From Streptomyces longwoodensis (GTDB taxonomy: Bacteria > Actinomycetota > Actinomycetes > Streptomycetales > Streptomycetaceae), in NCBI RefSeq assembly GCF_001514125.1, contig NZ_KQ948553.1:1-64000 (forward strand): DNA of 64,000 nucleotides. The letters run 5' to 3'. Position 1 is the stretch's first letter. Each line of letters opens with the position of its first letter. The translations under genes and the position numbers were made by a program. Positions 1-10,406 of this stretch are shown here, piece by piece. A model generated the notes under the pieces. The model was not told where the DNA came from and did not search any database. It saw only the letters and a list, made by a program, of their open reading frames with translations.

Positions 1-119
1 TTTGACCGGCGGCCGTTTTCCGATTTCGTCGGGGGGTCTCTCTGGAATCTGTGTTCCGTGAGACCTGTAGATACTAACCGCTGCCGACCGGATGAGATCC
101 AGTTCCAGGCAACTGTTCG

Positions 120-148
120 AATCTACCTCCCCACCGGATCCGTGTCAA
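120..148 (-). promoter_or_regulatory. Strong vegetative promoter firing out of the left edge
   Basis: On the minus strand a TTGACA (143-148) is followed after exactly 17 bases by TAGATT (120-125), close to the housekeeping sigma consensus. The roughly 110 nt downstream to the window edge contain no start codon with a good ribosome binding site, so the transcript has a long untranslated leader or a non-coding product. A second -10-like TAGTAT lies at 71-76. Tandem promoters and a long leader are typical of rRNA operons, but no rRNA sequence is inside the window, so that is inference. Nothing else is evident in 1-201. Confidence 0.6.
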
Positions 149-201
149 CAGCTCCTGCGGGGCGAAGAGGACACTAGCAGCTCAGCGGGCGTGACCGCAC
201 A

Positions 202-1209
202 TCAGGCGGCCGTCGGCACGGTGGCGCTGCGCTCGGCCGCCTCCACGTCGCCCGTCTCCCCGGTGCGCGCGGCCCGGCCGCCGAGGACGTAGACGTAGGT
301 GAGGAATGCCAGCTCGGCGGTCACGCCGATGGTGACGCGGGCCCAGGTGGGCAGGCCGGAGGGGGTGACGAAGCCTTCGATCGCGCCCGAGACGAACAGG
401 ACAAGGGCGAGGCCGATGGCCATGCCGACCGCCGCTCGGCCTTCTTCGGCCAGTGCGGTGCGGCGGGTGCGGGGGCCCGGGTCGATGACGGTCCAGCCGA
501 GGCGCAGGCCGGTGCCGGCGGCGACGAACACCGCGGTCAGTTCGAGCAGGCCGTGCGGCAGGACCAGGCCGAGGAATGTGTCGAGGCGGCCCGCGGAGGA
601 CATGAGGCCGAGGCCGATGCCCAGGTTGAGCATGTTCTGGAAGAGGATCCACAGGACGGGCAGGCCGAGGAAGACGCCCAGGACGAGGCACATCGCGGCG
701 GCCTGCGCGTTGTTCGTCCACACCTGCGCGGCGAAGGCCGCGGCGGGGTGGCTGGAGTAGTAGGTCTCGTACTCGCCGCCGGGGCGGGTCAGTTCGCGCA
801 GGTCGCTGGGGGTGGCGATGGTGGCCTGCACCTCCGGGTGGGTGCCGATCCACCAGCCGAGGAGGACGGCCAGGGCCGTCGACAGGAGCGCGGTGGGGAC
901 CCACCAGTGGCGCGAGCGGTAGACGGCCGCGGGGAACCCCTGGGTGAGGAAGCGGGTCGCGTCGCGCCAGGAGGCGCGGCGGGCGCCCGTGACGGCGCTT
1001 CGCGCGCGTGCGACGAGTTGGCTGAGCCGGCCGGTGAGCTGCGGGTCGGGCGCGCTGGACTGGATCAGGGAGAGGTGGGTGGCGGTGCGCTGGTAGAGCG
1101 CGACGAGTTCGTCGACCTCGGGGCCGGTGAGGCGGCGCTGGCGGCGCAGCAGGGCGTCGAGGCGATCCCATTCGGCCCGGTGGGCGGAGACGAAGACGTC
1201 GAGGTCCAT
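202..1209 (-). CDS. Stage II sporulation protein M (SpoIIM/DUF95) family membrane protein
   Basis: A 335-residue polytopic membrane protein. The N-terminal ~95 residues are soluble and helical, followed by several hydrophobic segments (around residues 105-125, 170-195, 225-250, 255-280 and 285-300), the layout of the SpoIIM/DUF95 family. In Bacillus SpoIIM acts in septal peptidoglycan dissolution during engulfment. Actinobacterial homologues are usually found beside an RDD protein, as here, and their role is unknown. It is divergent from the RDD gene with about 150 bp between, so the two probably share a promoter region. The family call is fairly secure; a sporulation function is not implied by the sequence. 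Confidence 0.85.
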   Translation of the reverse strand: MDLDVFVSAHRAEWDRLDALLRRQRRLTGPEVDELVALYQRTATHLSLIQSSAPDPQLTGRLSQLVARARSAVTGARRASWRDATRFLTQGFPAAVYRSRHWWVPTALLSTALAVLLGWWIGTHPEVQATIATPSDLRELTRPGGEYETYYSSHPAAAFAAQVWTNNAQAAAMCLVLGVFLGLPVLWILFQNMLNLGIGLGLMSSAGRLDTFLGLVLPHGLLELTAVFVAAGTGLRLGWTVIDPGPRTRRTALAEEGRAAVGMAIGLALVLFVSGAIEGFVTPSGLPTWARVTIGVTAELAFLTYVYVLGGRAARTGETGDVEAAERSATVPTAA

Positions 1210-1358
1210 CGGTGTGCCTGCTCCTCGGCTGTTCGTCGGCTGTCGTCGGAGGGCGGGGGCGGCCGGCCCGGATGTCAGCTTGTCGTACTGCGGCGCGATG
1301 TGTGCTCAGCTTGGCAGACTGGCCGGTCGCGGGGCAGGTCAGGGGAGAGGACGCGGAC

Positions 1359-2315
1359 GTGAGTGAGCTGGTGACCGGCGAGGCGGTGGCGCTGGAGCTG
1401 CAACCCGCCAGGCTGCCGAGCAGGGCGTTGGCCACGCTGCTGGACCTGACGGTGGCCGTGGTGGTCTACGTGGGCGTGTCCGTCGCGCTGGTCCTGGGGA
1501 CGGCGTCGCTGGACGACGCGGCGCAGATCGCGCTGTCGATCGCCGCGTTCCTGCTGGTGCTGGTGGGTGGGCCGATCGCCGTGGAGACGCTGAGCCACGG
1601 GCGTTCGCTGGGGAAGGCCGCGTGCGGTCTGCGGGTGGTGCGCGACGACGGCGGGCCGATCCGGTTCCGGCACGCGCTCGTGCGGGGCGCCATCGGGGTG
1701 GTGGAGATCCTGCTGACGGGCGGGGTGGTCGCGTGCACCGCGTCATTGGTGTCGGCGCGGGGGCGTCGGGTGGGTGACGTGTTCGCGGGGACGCTCGTCG
1801 TGCGGGAGCGGGTGCCGGTGGCGCGGACCGGTTTCGTCGCGCCTCCCCCGCCGTGGCTGGCCGGGCGGTTCTCCGGGCTCGACCTGTCGGCGGTGCCGGA
1901 GGGCCTGTGGCTGGCGATCCGCCAGTACCTGGGACGGATGCACCAGCTGGACCCGCAGGTCGGCTGGACCATGGCCCAGCGGCTGGCCGGGGACCTGGTG
2001 GCCCACACCGGGGCGCCGGCGCCGGAGGGCGTGCCGCCGGCCGCGTACCTGGCGGCGGTGGTGCAGGAGCGGCAGGCTCGGGAGGTCCGGCGGGCCTCTC
2101 CGGCGGTCCCTGCTCCGTCGGGCACCCCGTACGCTCCCGTCCCTCCCGCGGCGCCCGCGTACGGTCCGCCGGCGAGCGCTCCGGCGGCCACCCCGACGTT
2201 CACTCCCCCGGCTGCGGAAGGTTCGGTCGCGCCTGCCCCCGGCTCCCAGGGCGACGAACCGCCCGAGCAGTCGGCCGGTCGGCGTCCGGGCACCGGATTT
2301 GTCCCGCCCGCCTGA
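1359..2315 (+). CDS. RDD family membrane protein with Pro/Ala-rich tail
   Basis: A 318-residue protein. I chose the GTG at 1359 because a GGGGAGAGG ribosome binding site lies just upstream and an RDD domain normally starts near the N-terminus; an upstream in-frame start at 1212 would add 49 unconvincing residues. Residues ~15-170 are the RDD domain: PSRALATLLDLTV carries the Arg/Asp signature, then hydrophobic segments and GRSLGKAACGLRVVRDDG, typical of the family. The last ~100 residues are a Pro/Ala/Thr-rich, probably disordered cytoplasmic tail. Function is unknown; some RDD proteins have been linked to cation transport. Divergent from the SpoIIM-like gene. Confidence 0.85.
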   Translation: MSELVTGEAVALELQPARLPSRALATLLDLTVAVVVYVGVSVALVLGTASLDDAAQIALSIAAFLLVLVGGPIAVETLSHGRSLGKAACGLRVVRDDGGPIRFRHALVRGAIGVVEILLTGGVVACTASLVSARGRRVGDVFAGTLVVRERVPVARTGFVAPPPPWLAGRFSGLDLSAVPEGLWLAIRQYLGRMHQLDPQVGWTMAQRLAGDLVAHTGAPAPEGVPPAAYLAAVVQERQAREVRRASPAVPAPSGTPYAPVPPAAPAYGPPASAPAATPTFTPPAAEGSVAPAPGSQGDEPPEQSAGRRPGTGFVPPA

Positions 2316-2337
2316 CGAGGCGCGATCGCGGTCCGGG

Positions 2338-2952
2338 TCAGGCGAACGTCGACGGCGGTGACTCCAGGTCCTCCAGTTCGATGCCGGGCGCCGAGAGGAC
2401 CACGTCCCCGGCGATGTGCACGGAGTGCTGCTCCCCCGTGTCCAGGGCGCTGACCTGGTAGGTGTCCACGGTCAGGGGGCCGTTGTCAGTGGCGTGTGCT
2501 TCGCTGTCGACCAAGGCCCAGGACTGGTCCACGGTGCGGGGGGCGAGCACCGGGTCGGTGAGGGCCACGAGACGGACGCGGGTCGCTGCGGAGGAGGGGG
2601 TGAGGCGCAGGAGACGGGCCGTGGCGACGAGGAACGCGGGGGATGTGCCGGTGAAGGCGTGGGCGCGCACGGTGCCTTCGGTGGCGTGGGCTCCGGTGGG
2701 GTCGGTGCGGACCCAGGTGACGCCGTCGAGGGCGGCACCGCGCACCTGCCAGCTGCCCGCGTGCAGTTCGAGGCGGAGCGGGCGGCCGAGGTCGTCCAGG
2801 GTGAGGTCGACGGAGCCGGTGTGCTCGCCGGTGGGGGTCGTCCGTCGTGCGACGTAGCGCCATCCGGTGGGGCCGGGGGCGCACTGGAAGTGTTCCTCGG
2901 CGAGGGGGGTGTGGTCGTGCGGGTCGTGGAGGGAATAGCGGCCGCGGGGCAT
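2338..2952 (-). CDS. Conserved hypothetical protein, 204 aa
   Basis: I do not recognise a named family. The 204-residue protein is soluble, with no signal peptide or membrane segment, and is rich in beta-forming stretches such as TGSVDLTLDDLGRPLRLEL and SWQVRGAALDGVTWVRTDP. The repeated 'header plus beta-sandwich' pattern vaguely recalls glycolipid- or ligand-binding proteins, but this is only an impression. It lies downstream of ahcY on the same strand, separated by about 180 bp containing two strong hairpins, so it is probably transcribed independently or by read-through. It is convergent with the RDD gene, with only ~20 bp between the ends. Confidence 0.65.
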   Translation of the reverse strand: MPRGRYSLHDPHDHTPLAEEHFQCAPGPTGWRYVARRTTPTGEHTGSVDLTLDDLGRPLRLELHAGSWQVRGAALDGVTWVRTDPTGAHATEGTVRAHAFTGTSPAFLVATARLLRLTPSSAATRVRLVALTDPVLAPRTVDQSWALVDSEAHATDNGPLTVDTYQVSALDTGEQHSVHIAGDVVLSAPGIELEDLESPPSTFA

Positions 2953-3018
2953 GGGGGTCCTGGGTCGTGACGGGCGGGCCGGGCGCCGTGACGGTGGCCC
3001 GGCCGGGACGGCCGACGG

Positions 3019-3053
3019 GGCAGGCCCCCGACACGGGGGTGCGGGGGCCTGCC
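3019..3053 (-). terminator. Terminator hairpin downstream of ahcY
   Basis: A perfect 12-bp inverted repeat (GGCAGGCCCCCG at 3019-3030 and its complement at 3042-3053) lies about 80 nt after the ahcY stop. A second hairpin (GGTCGCCGG at 3084-3092 with its complement at 3110-3118) is closer to the stop. Tandem GC-rich hairpins without a T run are the usual Streptomyces terminator form. Confidence 0.65.
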
Positions 3054-3129
3054 TCGGAGGTGCGGCCGGTGGCCGGCCGTGGTGGTCGCCGGGGCGCGGG
3101 ACCGCGCGGCCGGCGACCGGGTCACCGGC

Positions 3130-4785
<1,656 letters not shown>

Positions 4786-4882
4786 CTACACCGGACACGG
4801 CGGCGGCCCCCAGTCCGCCCGCGGTCGGATCGAGCCGTTCGCGTGCGGTCCTGTAGCGGCGGGTGAGGGGGCGCCGTGACGG

Positions 4883-5863
4883 TCAGTGACCGGCCGCGTG
4901 GGGTGCGGGGCCGCCGGGGGTGGCCTCCGGGTCGGCGCCGCGGGCGGCTTCGGTCTCGCTGTAGATGTCCGGTTCGAGGTAGATGACGCGGGCGATGGGG
5001 ACGGCTTCGCGGATGCGGGCCTCGGCGGCGTTGATGGCGGCGGCGATCTCGCCGGCGGTGTCGTCGTGCTGGACGGCGATCTTCGCGGCGACGAGGAGCT
5101 CCTCGGGGCCGAGGTGCAGGGTGCGCATGTGGATGATGCCGGTGACGGTGTGGCCGTCGACGACGGCGGCCTCGATCCTGCGGACCTCCTCCAGGCCGGC
5201 GGACTCGCCGAGGAGCAGGGACTTGGTCTCGGCGGCCAGGACCAGCGCGATGAGGACGAGCAGGACACCGATGCAGACGGTGCCGATGCCGTCCCAGACG
5301 CCGTCGCCGGTCAGCAGGGCGAGGCCGACGCCGCCGAGGGCGAGGACCAGGCCGATGAGCGCGCCGAAGTCCTCCAGCAGGACGACGGGCAGCTCGGGTG
5401 CCTTGGCGCGGCGGATGAACTGGGACCAACTGAGCTTGCCGCGGTGTTCGTTGGATTCCCTGATGGCCGTGCGGAACGAGAAGCCCTCGGCGAGGATCGC
5501 GAAGACGAGCACGCCCACGGGCCAGTACCAGTGCTCCAGTTCGTGCGGGTGGCGGATCTTCTCGTAGCCCTCGTAGACGGCGAACATGCCGCCGACGGAG
5601 AAGAGGACGATCGAGACGAGGAAGGCGTAGATGTAGCGCTCGCGGCCGTAGCCGAACGGGTGTTGCGGGGTGGCCTCGCGCTGGGCCTTCTTGCCGCCGA
5701 CCAGCAGCAGGAACTGGTTGCCGGAGTCGGCGAGGGAGTGCACGCCCTCGGCGAGCATCGACGACGAGCCGCTGAACGCGAACGCCACGAACTTCGATGC
5801 CGCGATCGCGAGGTTGGCTCCGAGTGCCGCCACGATCGCCCTGGTGCCGCCTGACGCGCTCAT
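4883..5863 (-). CDS. Cation diffusion facilitator (CDF) family metal transporter
   Basis: A 326-residue CDF antiporter predicted to export divalent metal ions such as Zn2+ or Mn2+ in exchange for protons. Six hydrophobic segments occupy roughly residues 10-210, followed by a ~115-residue cytoplasmic domain. The TM2 metal-site motif is present as EGVHSLADSGNQ (HxxxD) and a TM5 acidic motif as LLEDFGALIGL, the pattern of the CDF subgroup resembling human ZnT9. The ATG at 5863 has AGGGAC upstream. It ends ~300 bp before the ahcY start and is followed upstream by manA on the same strand. The metal cannot be assigned from sequence. Confidence 0.9.
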   Translation of the reverse strand: MSASGGTRAIVAALGANLAIAASKFVAFAFSGSSSMLAEGVHSLADSGNQFLLLVGGKKAQREATPQHPFGYGRERYIYAFLVSIVLFSVGGMFAVYEGYEKIRHPHELEHWYWPVGVLVFAILAEGFSFRTAIRESNEHRGKLSWSQFIRRAKAPELPVVLLEDFGALIGLVLALGGVGLALLTGDGVWDGIGTVCIGVLLVLIALVLAAETKSLLLGESAGLEEVRRIEAAVVDGHTVTGIIHMRTLHLGPEELLVAAKIAVQHDDTAGEIAAAINAAEARIREAVPIARVIYLEPDIYSETEAARGADPEATPGGPAPHAAGH

Positions 5864-5991
5864 GTGTCCGCGTTGTCCCTTCGCCGTCGTCCGCCTGGCC
5901 CGGCGGGGCCTTTGCCCGCTCTTTGCCGGTGGGCCATTCTTGCAGCCCCGTTCGCCACTGGCTTCTCAGGTATCCACAGACGCGGTCATAC

Positions 5992-6009
5992 GATCCTGTT
6001 GTCAGGATC
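5992..6009 (-). terminator. Hairpin spanning the manA stop codon
   Basis: GATCCTG (5992-5998) and CAGGATC (6003-6009) form a perfect 7-bp stem with a 4-nt loop that includes part of the manA stop codon. It may terminate manA or lie in the leader of the CDF gene downstream. Confidence 0.4.
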
Positions 6010-7159
6010 AGGCGATGACCGTGGCGCGGAACAGGGTGCCCGCACCGGACGCCTCGGCCTTCTCGCCCGCCGCGACGAACACCGACTGCCCCGCCGAGAG
6101 CTCCTCATCCCCCACCCGGACCGTGCCCGCGGTGCAGAGCAGGATCTGCGGGGTGGCGCGCGTCAGGTCGTGGGCGGCGGCGCCCCGGGGCAGGACGTAC
6201 CGGGACAGGCGGAACTCGTCGATGGGCGTCTCGTAGACCTCTTCGCCGTCGGGGGCGGCCTCGGGGCGCAGCACACCCGGGTCGCGGGGCTCGAAGCGGA
6301 CCACGCGCAGGAGTTCGGGGACGTCGACGTGCTTGGGGGTCAGGCCGCAGCGCAGCACGTTGTCGGAGTTGGCCATGATCTCCACGCCGAGTCCGCTGAG
6401 GTACGCGTGCGGGATGCCCGCGCCGAGGAACAGGGCCTCGCCGGGCTGGAGCCTGACGTGGTTCAGGAGCATCGCGGCGAGGACGCCGGGGTCGCCGGGG
6501 TAGTGGTGGGCTATGCCGGCGTAGGGCGCGTAGTCGCCGCCGAGGCGTTCGCAGGCGGCCGCGGCGAGGTCGACGGTGTGGGCCAGCTCCGTGCGGTCGG
6601 CGGTCAGCAGGGCGGTCAGGACCTCGCGCAGGGCGGCGTCCCCGGGGTGGGCGCGCAGCACGTCGACGTACGGCGTGAGGGAGGCGACGCCGAGGCCTTC
6701 CAGCAGGTCGGCGGCGTGGGCCGGGTCGCGGAAGCCGCACAGGCCGTCGAACTCGGTGAGCGCGCAGACCAGTTCGGGCTTGTGGTTGGCGTCCTTGTAG
6801 TTGCGGTGCGGGGCGTCGACCGGGATGCCGCGGCGCTCCTCGTCCTCGTAGCCCTGCCGGGCCTGGTCCAGGTCGGGGTGCACCTGGAGGGAGAGGGGAG
6901 CGCCGGCGGCGAGCAGCTTCAGCAGGAACGGCAGGCGCGGGCCGAACTTCGCCACGGCCGCGGCGCCGAGTTCGCGTTCCGGGTCGGCCTCGATCACCTG
7001 GTCGAGGGAGCCCCGGCCGGTGCCGGAGGGGGCGCCGGGGTGGGCGCCCATCCACATCTCCGCCTGCGGCTCACCGGTCGGCTCGACGCCGAGGAGCTGG
7101 GGGATCGCGGTGGTCGAACCCCAGGCGTAGGGGCGGACGGTGTTGTCGAGGCGGTCCAT
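6008..7159 (-). CDS. manA: Mannose-6-phosphate isomerase, class I
   Basis: Interconverts fructose-6-phosphate and mannose-6-phosphate, the entry to GDP-mannose and mannosylated envelope compounds. The 383-residue protein shows the class I signature: MDRLDNTVRPYAWGSTTAIPQ at the start, PLSLQVHPD carrying zinc-binding Gln and His, NYKDANHKPELVCALTEF, and the cupin core LFLGAGIPHAYLSGLGVEIMANSDNVLRCGLT. It lies immediately downstream of the SIS-domain gene (45 nt apart) and forms a mannose block with it, the Trm112-like gene and manB, all on the minus strand. Confidence 0.96.
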   Translation of the reverse strand: MDRLDNTVRPYAWGSTTAIPQLLGVEPTGEPQAEMWMGAHPGAPSGTGRGSLDQVIEADPERELGAAAVAKFGPRLPFLLKLLAAGAPLSLQVHPDLDQARQGYEDEERRGIPVDAPHRNYKDANHKPELVCALTEFDGLCGFRDPAHAADLLEGLGVASLTPYVDVLRAHPGDAALREVLTALLTADRTELAHTVDLAAAACERLGGDYAPYAGIAHHYPGDPGVLAAMLLNHVRLQPGEALFLGAGIPHAYLSGLGVEIMANSDNVLRCGLTPKHVDVPELLRVVRFEPRDPGVLRPEAAPDGEEVYETPIDEFRLSRYVLPRGAAAHDLTRATPQILLCTAGTVRVGDEELSAGQSVFVAAGEKAEASGAGTLFRATVIA

Positions 7160-7203
7160 ACCGTTCCTTGCGGGCTGTCGTAGTACGTGGGTCGGACCAA
7201 GGA

Positions 7204-8337
7204 TCAGGCGCCGGAGGCGAGCGCCAGGTAAACGGCGGCGAAATCGGTGACGGCGATCAGCTCGGCGAGGGTCTCGAGTTCGTCGCCGGGTTCGGGTTCG
7301 AGTTCGCTGATCGGCGTGTCGTTGCCGAGGGCCAGGTCACGGGCGGCGGGGGCGGCGGTGAGGCCGCCGATGGGGCGGTCGCGGAGCAGCACCACGCGGG
7401 CGTGCAGCGCGGGCGGCTCCTCCACGCGGTCGCGGAAGAAGTCGTCGGGGTCGGCGCCGGCGGCGAGCGGGCCGGCGAGCAGCGCGCTGTGCTCGGCGAG
7501 CGCCTCGGGGAGTTCGGCGACGAGCGCGGGACGGCCGGACAGCTCGGCCAGTGCGGCGGCGAAGCGCCGGCCGGCGGGTCCGGCGGAGACGCCCTCGGTC
7601 CAGACGACGGGCAGCGTGTCGGCGAGTTCCGCGGCGAGGGTCTTGGCGGGGTTGCTGTACGTCGCGATGGCCGGGCCGCAGCGCTCGGCGACGCGGTCGA
7701 GGCGGTCGGCGACCTTGTCCAGCGCGTCGGCGGGGGCGGAGAGCAGCGCGATGCGGTCCAGGAGCGCCAGCAGCGGGGTGAGCAGGGCCCACAGGACGCC
7801 GGGGGCGGAGGCCGCGGCCGGCGGCAGGTCGTCCTGCTCGTACGGTGCGGTCGCCATGGGCACGAACAGGCCGTGCGCGACGCCGGAGGACTCGGTGAGC
7901 GGGGCGCCCGCGGGGGCGACGGCGACGACCGTGCAGCCGCGGCGGTAGGCCTGCTCGGCGAGGAGGGAGAGGCCGGGTTCGCTGCCGTCCGGGGTGGCGA
8001 TGAGCAGCAGGTCGAGCGATCCGGCCCAGCCGGGGAGGTCCCAGCGCAGGGCGCCCGCGGCGGGGGCCACGCCGGTGGGGGCGAGGCGGGTGACCGGGCA
8101 GGCGGCGCCGGCGAGGGTGCCGAGCAGGTCGGCGGCGCAGGTGGCGGCGGCGCCGGGGCCGGCGATGAGGACGGCGCGGGGGCGGCCGTCCGGCTTGAGC
8201 TGCCCCACCCCGGCCTCGACGGCGTACCGGGCGGCGGTGCGCACCCGGGCACCGGCCTCGGCCGCGCCGCGCAGCAGGGCCCGGCGGTCGGCGTCGGCCA
8301 GGGCCTCCGGCGTGTCGAGCAGCGATTCGTCGAGCAT
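7204..8337 (-). CDS. SIS-domain phosphosugar isomerase-like protein
   Basis: A 377-residue protein of the SIS fold resembling the archaeal and actinobacterial bifunctional phosphoglucose/phosphomannose isomerase group. I chose the ATG at 8337 (MLDESLLDTPEAL); the longer open frame upstream overlaps the Trm112-like gene. The first SIS lobe is seen around residues 50-150 (AVLIAGPGAAATCAADLLG, LLLIATPDGSEPG) and a second at ~215-330 (IATYSNPAKTLAAELADTLPVVW). Ser/Thr phosphate-binding residues of active isomerases are only partly recognisable, so activity is uncertain. Position between manB and manA suggests a role in mannose phosphate metabolism. Confidence 0.85.
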   Translation of the reverse strand: MLDESLLDTPEALADADRRALLRGAAEAGARVRTAARYAVEAGVGQLKPDGRPRAVLIAGPGAAATCAADLLGTLAGAACPVTRLAPTGVAPAAGALRWDLPGWAGSLDLLLIATPDGSEPGLSLLAEQAYRRGCTVVAVAPAGAPLTESSGVAHGLFVPMATAPYEQDDLPPAAASAPGVLWALLTPLLALLDRIALLSAPADALDKVADRLDRVAERCGPAIATYSNPAKTLAAELADTLPVVWTEGVSAGPAGRRFAAALAELSGRPALVAELPEALAEHSALLAGPLAAGADPDDFFRDRVEEPPALHARVVLLRDRPIGGLTAAPAARDLALGNDTPISELEPEPGDELETLAELIAVTDFAAVYLALASGA

Positions 8338-8497
8338 GGCGTCAGGTCTCCGATCGCCGGTGGTCGTCGGGGGTGCGGGCGCCGGGTGGCGGGGGACGCG
8401 GATCCGTGCGGGAACGCCGGCCGCGGTCGGACGCCCGGCGGGGCGGGGCCCCGGGGGCGCGGCGGCCGCGGGTGGTCCCCGGCGGACCGCGCGGGGC

Positions 8498-8668
8498 TCA
8501 CTCCGGGCGGCGGGCCTCGTCCACGAGGAGGACGGGGATGCCGTCGCGCACCGGGTACGCCAGGCCGCAGTCCTGTCCGGTGCAGACCAGCTCGGCGTCC
8601 TGCTCCTTGAGGGGCGCGTGGCAGGCCGGGCAGGCGAGGATCTCCAGAAGGCCGGCTTCGAGCGGCAT
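8498..8668 (-). CDS. Trm112 family zinc-ribbon protein
   Basis: A 56-residue protein beginning [20 protein letters not shown]. Four cysteines (C13, C16, C29, C34) in CPAC and CTGQDCG form the zinc ribbon of the Trm112/YcaR family. [13 protein letters not shown] motifs are matched by [19 protein letters not shown] at the C-terminus. In eukaryotes and archaea Trm112 activates methyltransferases; in bacteria the partner is usually unknown. It sits between manB and the SIS gene in the same direction, an arrangement seen widely in actinobacteria. Confidence 0.9.
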   Translation of the reverse strand: MPLEAGLLEILACPACHAPLKEQDAELVCTGQDCGLAYPVRDGIPVLLVDEARRPE

Positions 8669-8850
8669 GGGGCTGTCCCTTCGAGATGGGTCGTACGGGC
8701 GCTGCGCCGCACGCGTGCGCCGCGCTGTGCGGGCGGGTGCGGATGTGCCTGGTCAGCGTACCGCCGGTGGAACGGCCGACGCGGGGTGACGGCCACCTCG
8801 GCCGCCGCCCCGACCGTCGCCCCGGCCGCGGCCCCGCTCCGGGGCTGCCG

Positions 8851-10221
8851 TCAGGCGCGGATGACGGCCAGGACCTCGTCCCGCACCGCGGCCATCGTCG
8901 CCTCGTCGCGCGCCTCCGCGTTGAGCCGCAGCAGCGGTTCGGTGTTGGAGGGGCGGACGTTGAACCACCAGTCGGCCGCGGACACGGTGAGCCCGTCGAG
9001 CTCGTCCAGGGTGACGTCCTCACGGTCGCCGTAGGCCGCCTTGAGGGCGGCGATGCGTCCCGCCTGGTCGGCGACCGTGGAGTTGATCTCCCCTGAGCCG
9101 GCGTAGCGGTCGTACTGGGCGACCAGCGCGGACAGGGGGCCGTCCTGGCCGCCGAGGGCCGCGAGGACGTGCAGGGCGGCCAGCATGCCGGTGTCGGCGT
9201 TCCAGAAGTCCTTGAAGTAGTAGTGGGCCGAGTGCTCGCCGCCGAAGATGGCGCCGCTGCGGGCCATCTCGGCCTTGATGAAGGAGTGGCCGACGCGGGT
9301 GCGCACGGGGGTGCCGCCGTTCTCCTTCACCACCTCCGGCACCGTCCAGGACGTGATCAGGTTGTGGATGACCGTGCCCGTGCCTCCGTTGCGGGCCAGC
9401 TCCCGGGCGGCCACCAGGGCGGTGATCGCGGACGGCGAGACCGGGTCGCCGTTCTGGTCGACGACGAAGCAGCGGTCGGCGTCGCCGTCGAAGGCGATGC
9501 CGAGGTCGGCGCCCTCCACGGGGACCCGCTTCTGCAGGTCGACGAGATTGGCGGGGTCCAGGGGGTTGGCCTCGTGGTTGGGGAAGGTGCCGTCCAGCTC
9601 GAAGTACATCGGCACCAGGGTCAGCGGCAGGCCGGCGAAGACGGTCGGGACGGTGTGGCCGCCCATGCCGTTGCCCGCGTCGACGACGACCTTCAGGGGG
9701 CGGATCGAGGTCAGGTCGACGAGGGAGCGCAGGTGCGCCGCGTAGTCGTCCAACGTCTCGCGCCGGGTGAGGGTTCCCGGCCGCTGCGCCGGCTCGGGGG
9801 CGCCCGTGGTGCTCCACCGCTCCACCAGGGCGCGGATCTCCGCGAGGCCGGTGTCCTGGCCGACGGGCGCCGCGCCCGCGCGGCACAGCTTGATGCCGTT
9901 GTACTGGGCCGGGTTGTGCGAGGCGGTGAACATGGCGCCCGGTACATCGAGCGCGCCGGAGGCGTAGTACAGCTGGTCCGTGGAGCACAGGCCGATGCCG
10001 GTGACGTCGACGCCGCGGGCCGCCGCACCGCGCGCGAAGGCGGCGGCCAGGCCGGGCGAGGAGGGCCGCATGTCGTGGCCGACGACGATCGCGCGGGCGC
10101 CGGTCACCTGGGCGAAGGCCGCGCCGAACAGCTCGGCCAGCGACTCGTCCCACTGGTCCGGGACCACGCCGCGCACGTCGTACGCCTTCACGATCTGCGA
10201 CAGGTCAGCAGCCACGGTCAC
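8851..10221 (-). CDS. manB: Phosphomannomutase/phosphoglucomutase
   Basis: Converts mannose-6-phosphate to mannose-1-phosphate for GDP-mannose synthesis. The 456-residue alpha-D-phosphohexomutase has all four domains: the phosphoserine loop in GAMFTASHNPAQYNG, the metal loop AFDGDADRCFVVD, the sugar loop GGEHSAHYYF and the C-terminal phosphate-binding RPSNTEPLLRLNAEA. The GTG at 10221 follows GAGGAAGGG. First gene of the manB-Trm112-SIS-manA run. The family includes phosphoglucomutases, so dual specificity is possible. Confidence 0.95.
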   Translation of the reverse strand: MTVAADLSQIVKAYDVRGVVPDQWDESLAELFGAAFAQVTGARAIVVGHDMRPSSPGLAAAFARGAAARGVDVTGIGLCSTDQLYYASGALDVPGAMFTASHNPAQYNGIKLCRAGAAPVGQDTGLAEIRALVERWSTTGAPEPAQRPGTLTRRETLDDYAAHLRSLVDLTSIRPLKVVVDAGNGMGGHTVPTVFAGLPLTLVPMYFELDGTFPNHEANPLDPANLVDLQKRVPVEGADLGIAFDGDADRCFVVDQNGDPVSPSAITALVAARELARNGGTGTVIHNLITSWTVPEVVKENGGTPVRTRVGHSFIKAEMARSGAIFGGEHSAHYYFKDFWNADTGMLAALHVLAALGGQDGPLSALVAQYDRYAGSGEINSTVADQAGRIAALKAAYGDREDVTLDELDGLTVSAADWWFNVRPSNTEPLLRLNAEARDEATMAAVRDEVLAVIRA

Positions 10222-10406
10222 CCTTCCTCAGGTCCACTCGGTCGCCACAAACTACAGGTACGGGACCGTCAACGGGCATACCGGAAGTGCACCCTGGAAG
10301 GGGACGGCGTCACCCTGGAGAGGGACGGGCAGCGGACCGGCCGAGCCGGAGGAAGGCGCCGGGGGGCGGACTGGCGCGCGGCGGGGGCCAGTTGTCAGGT
10401 GCCGGG

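Noticed and set aside
100..150. tRNA T-arm-like GTTCGAATC near the left edge
   Set aside because: The flanking bases do not form a T-stem and no acceptor or anticodon stem can be drawn.
182..1435. 417-codon minus-strand frame over the SpoIIM-like gene
   Set aside because: Composition is almost all Arg/Pro/Ala/Gly, a shadow of the real frame, which encodes a proper membrane protein.
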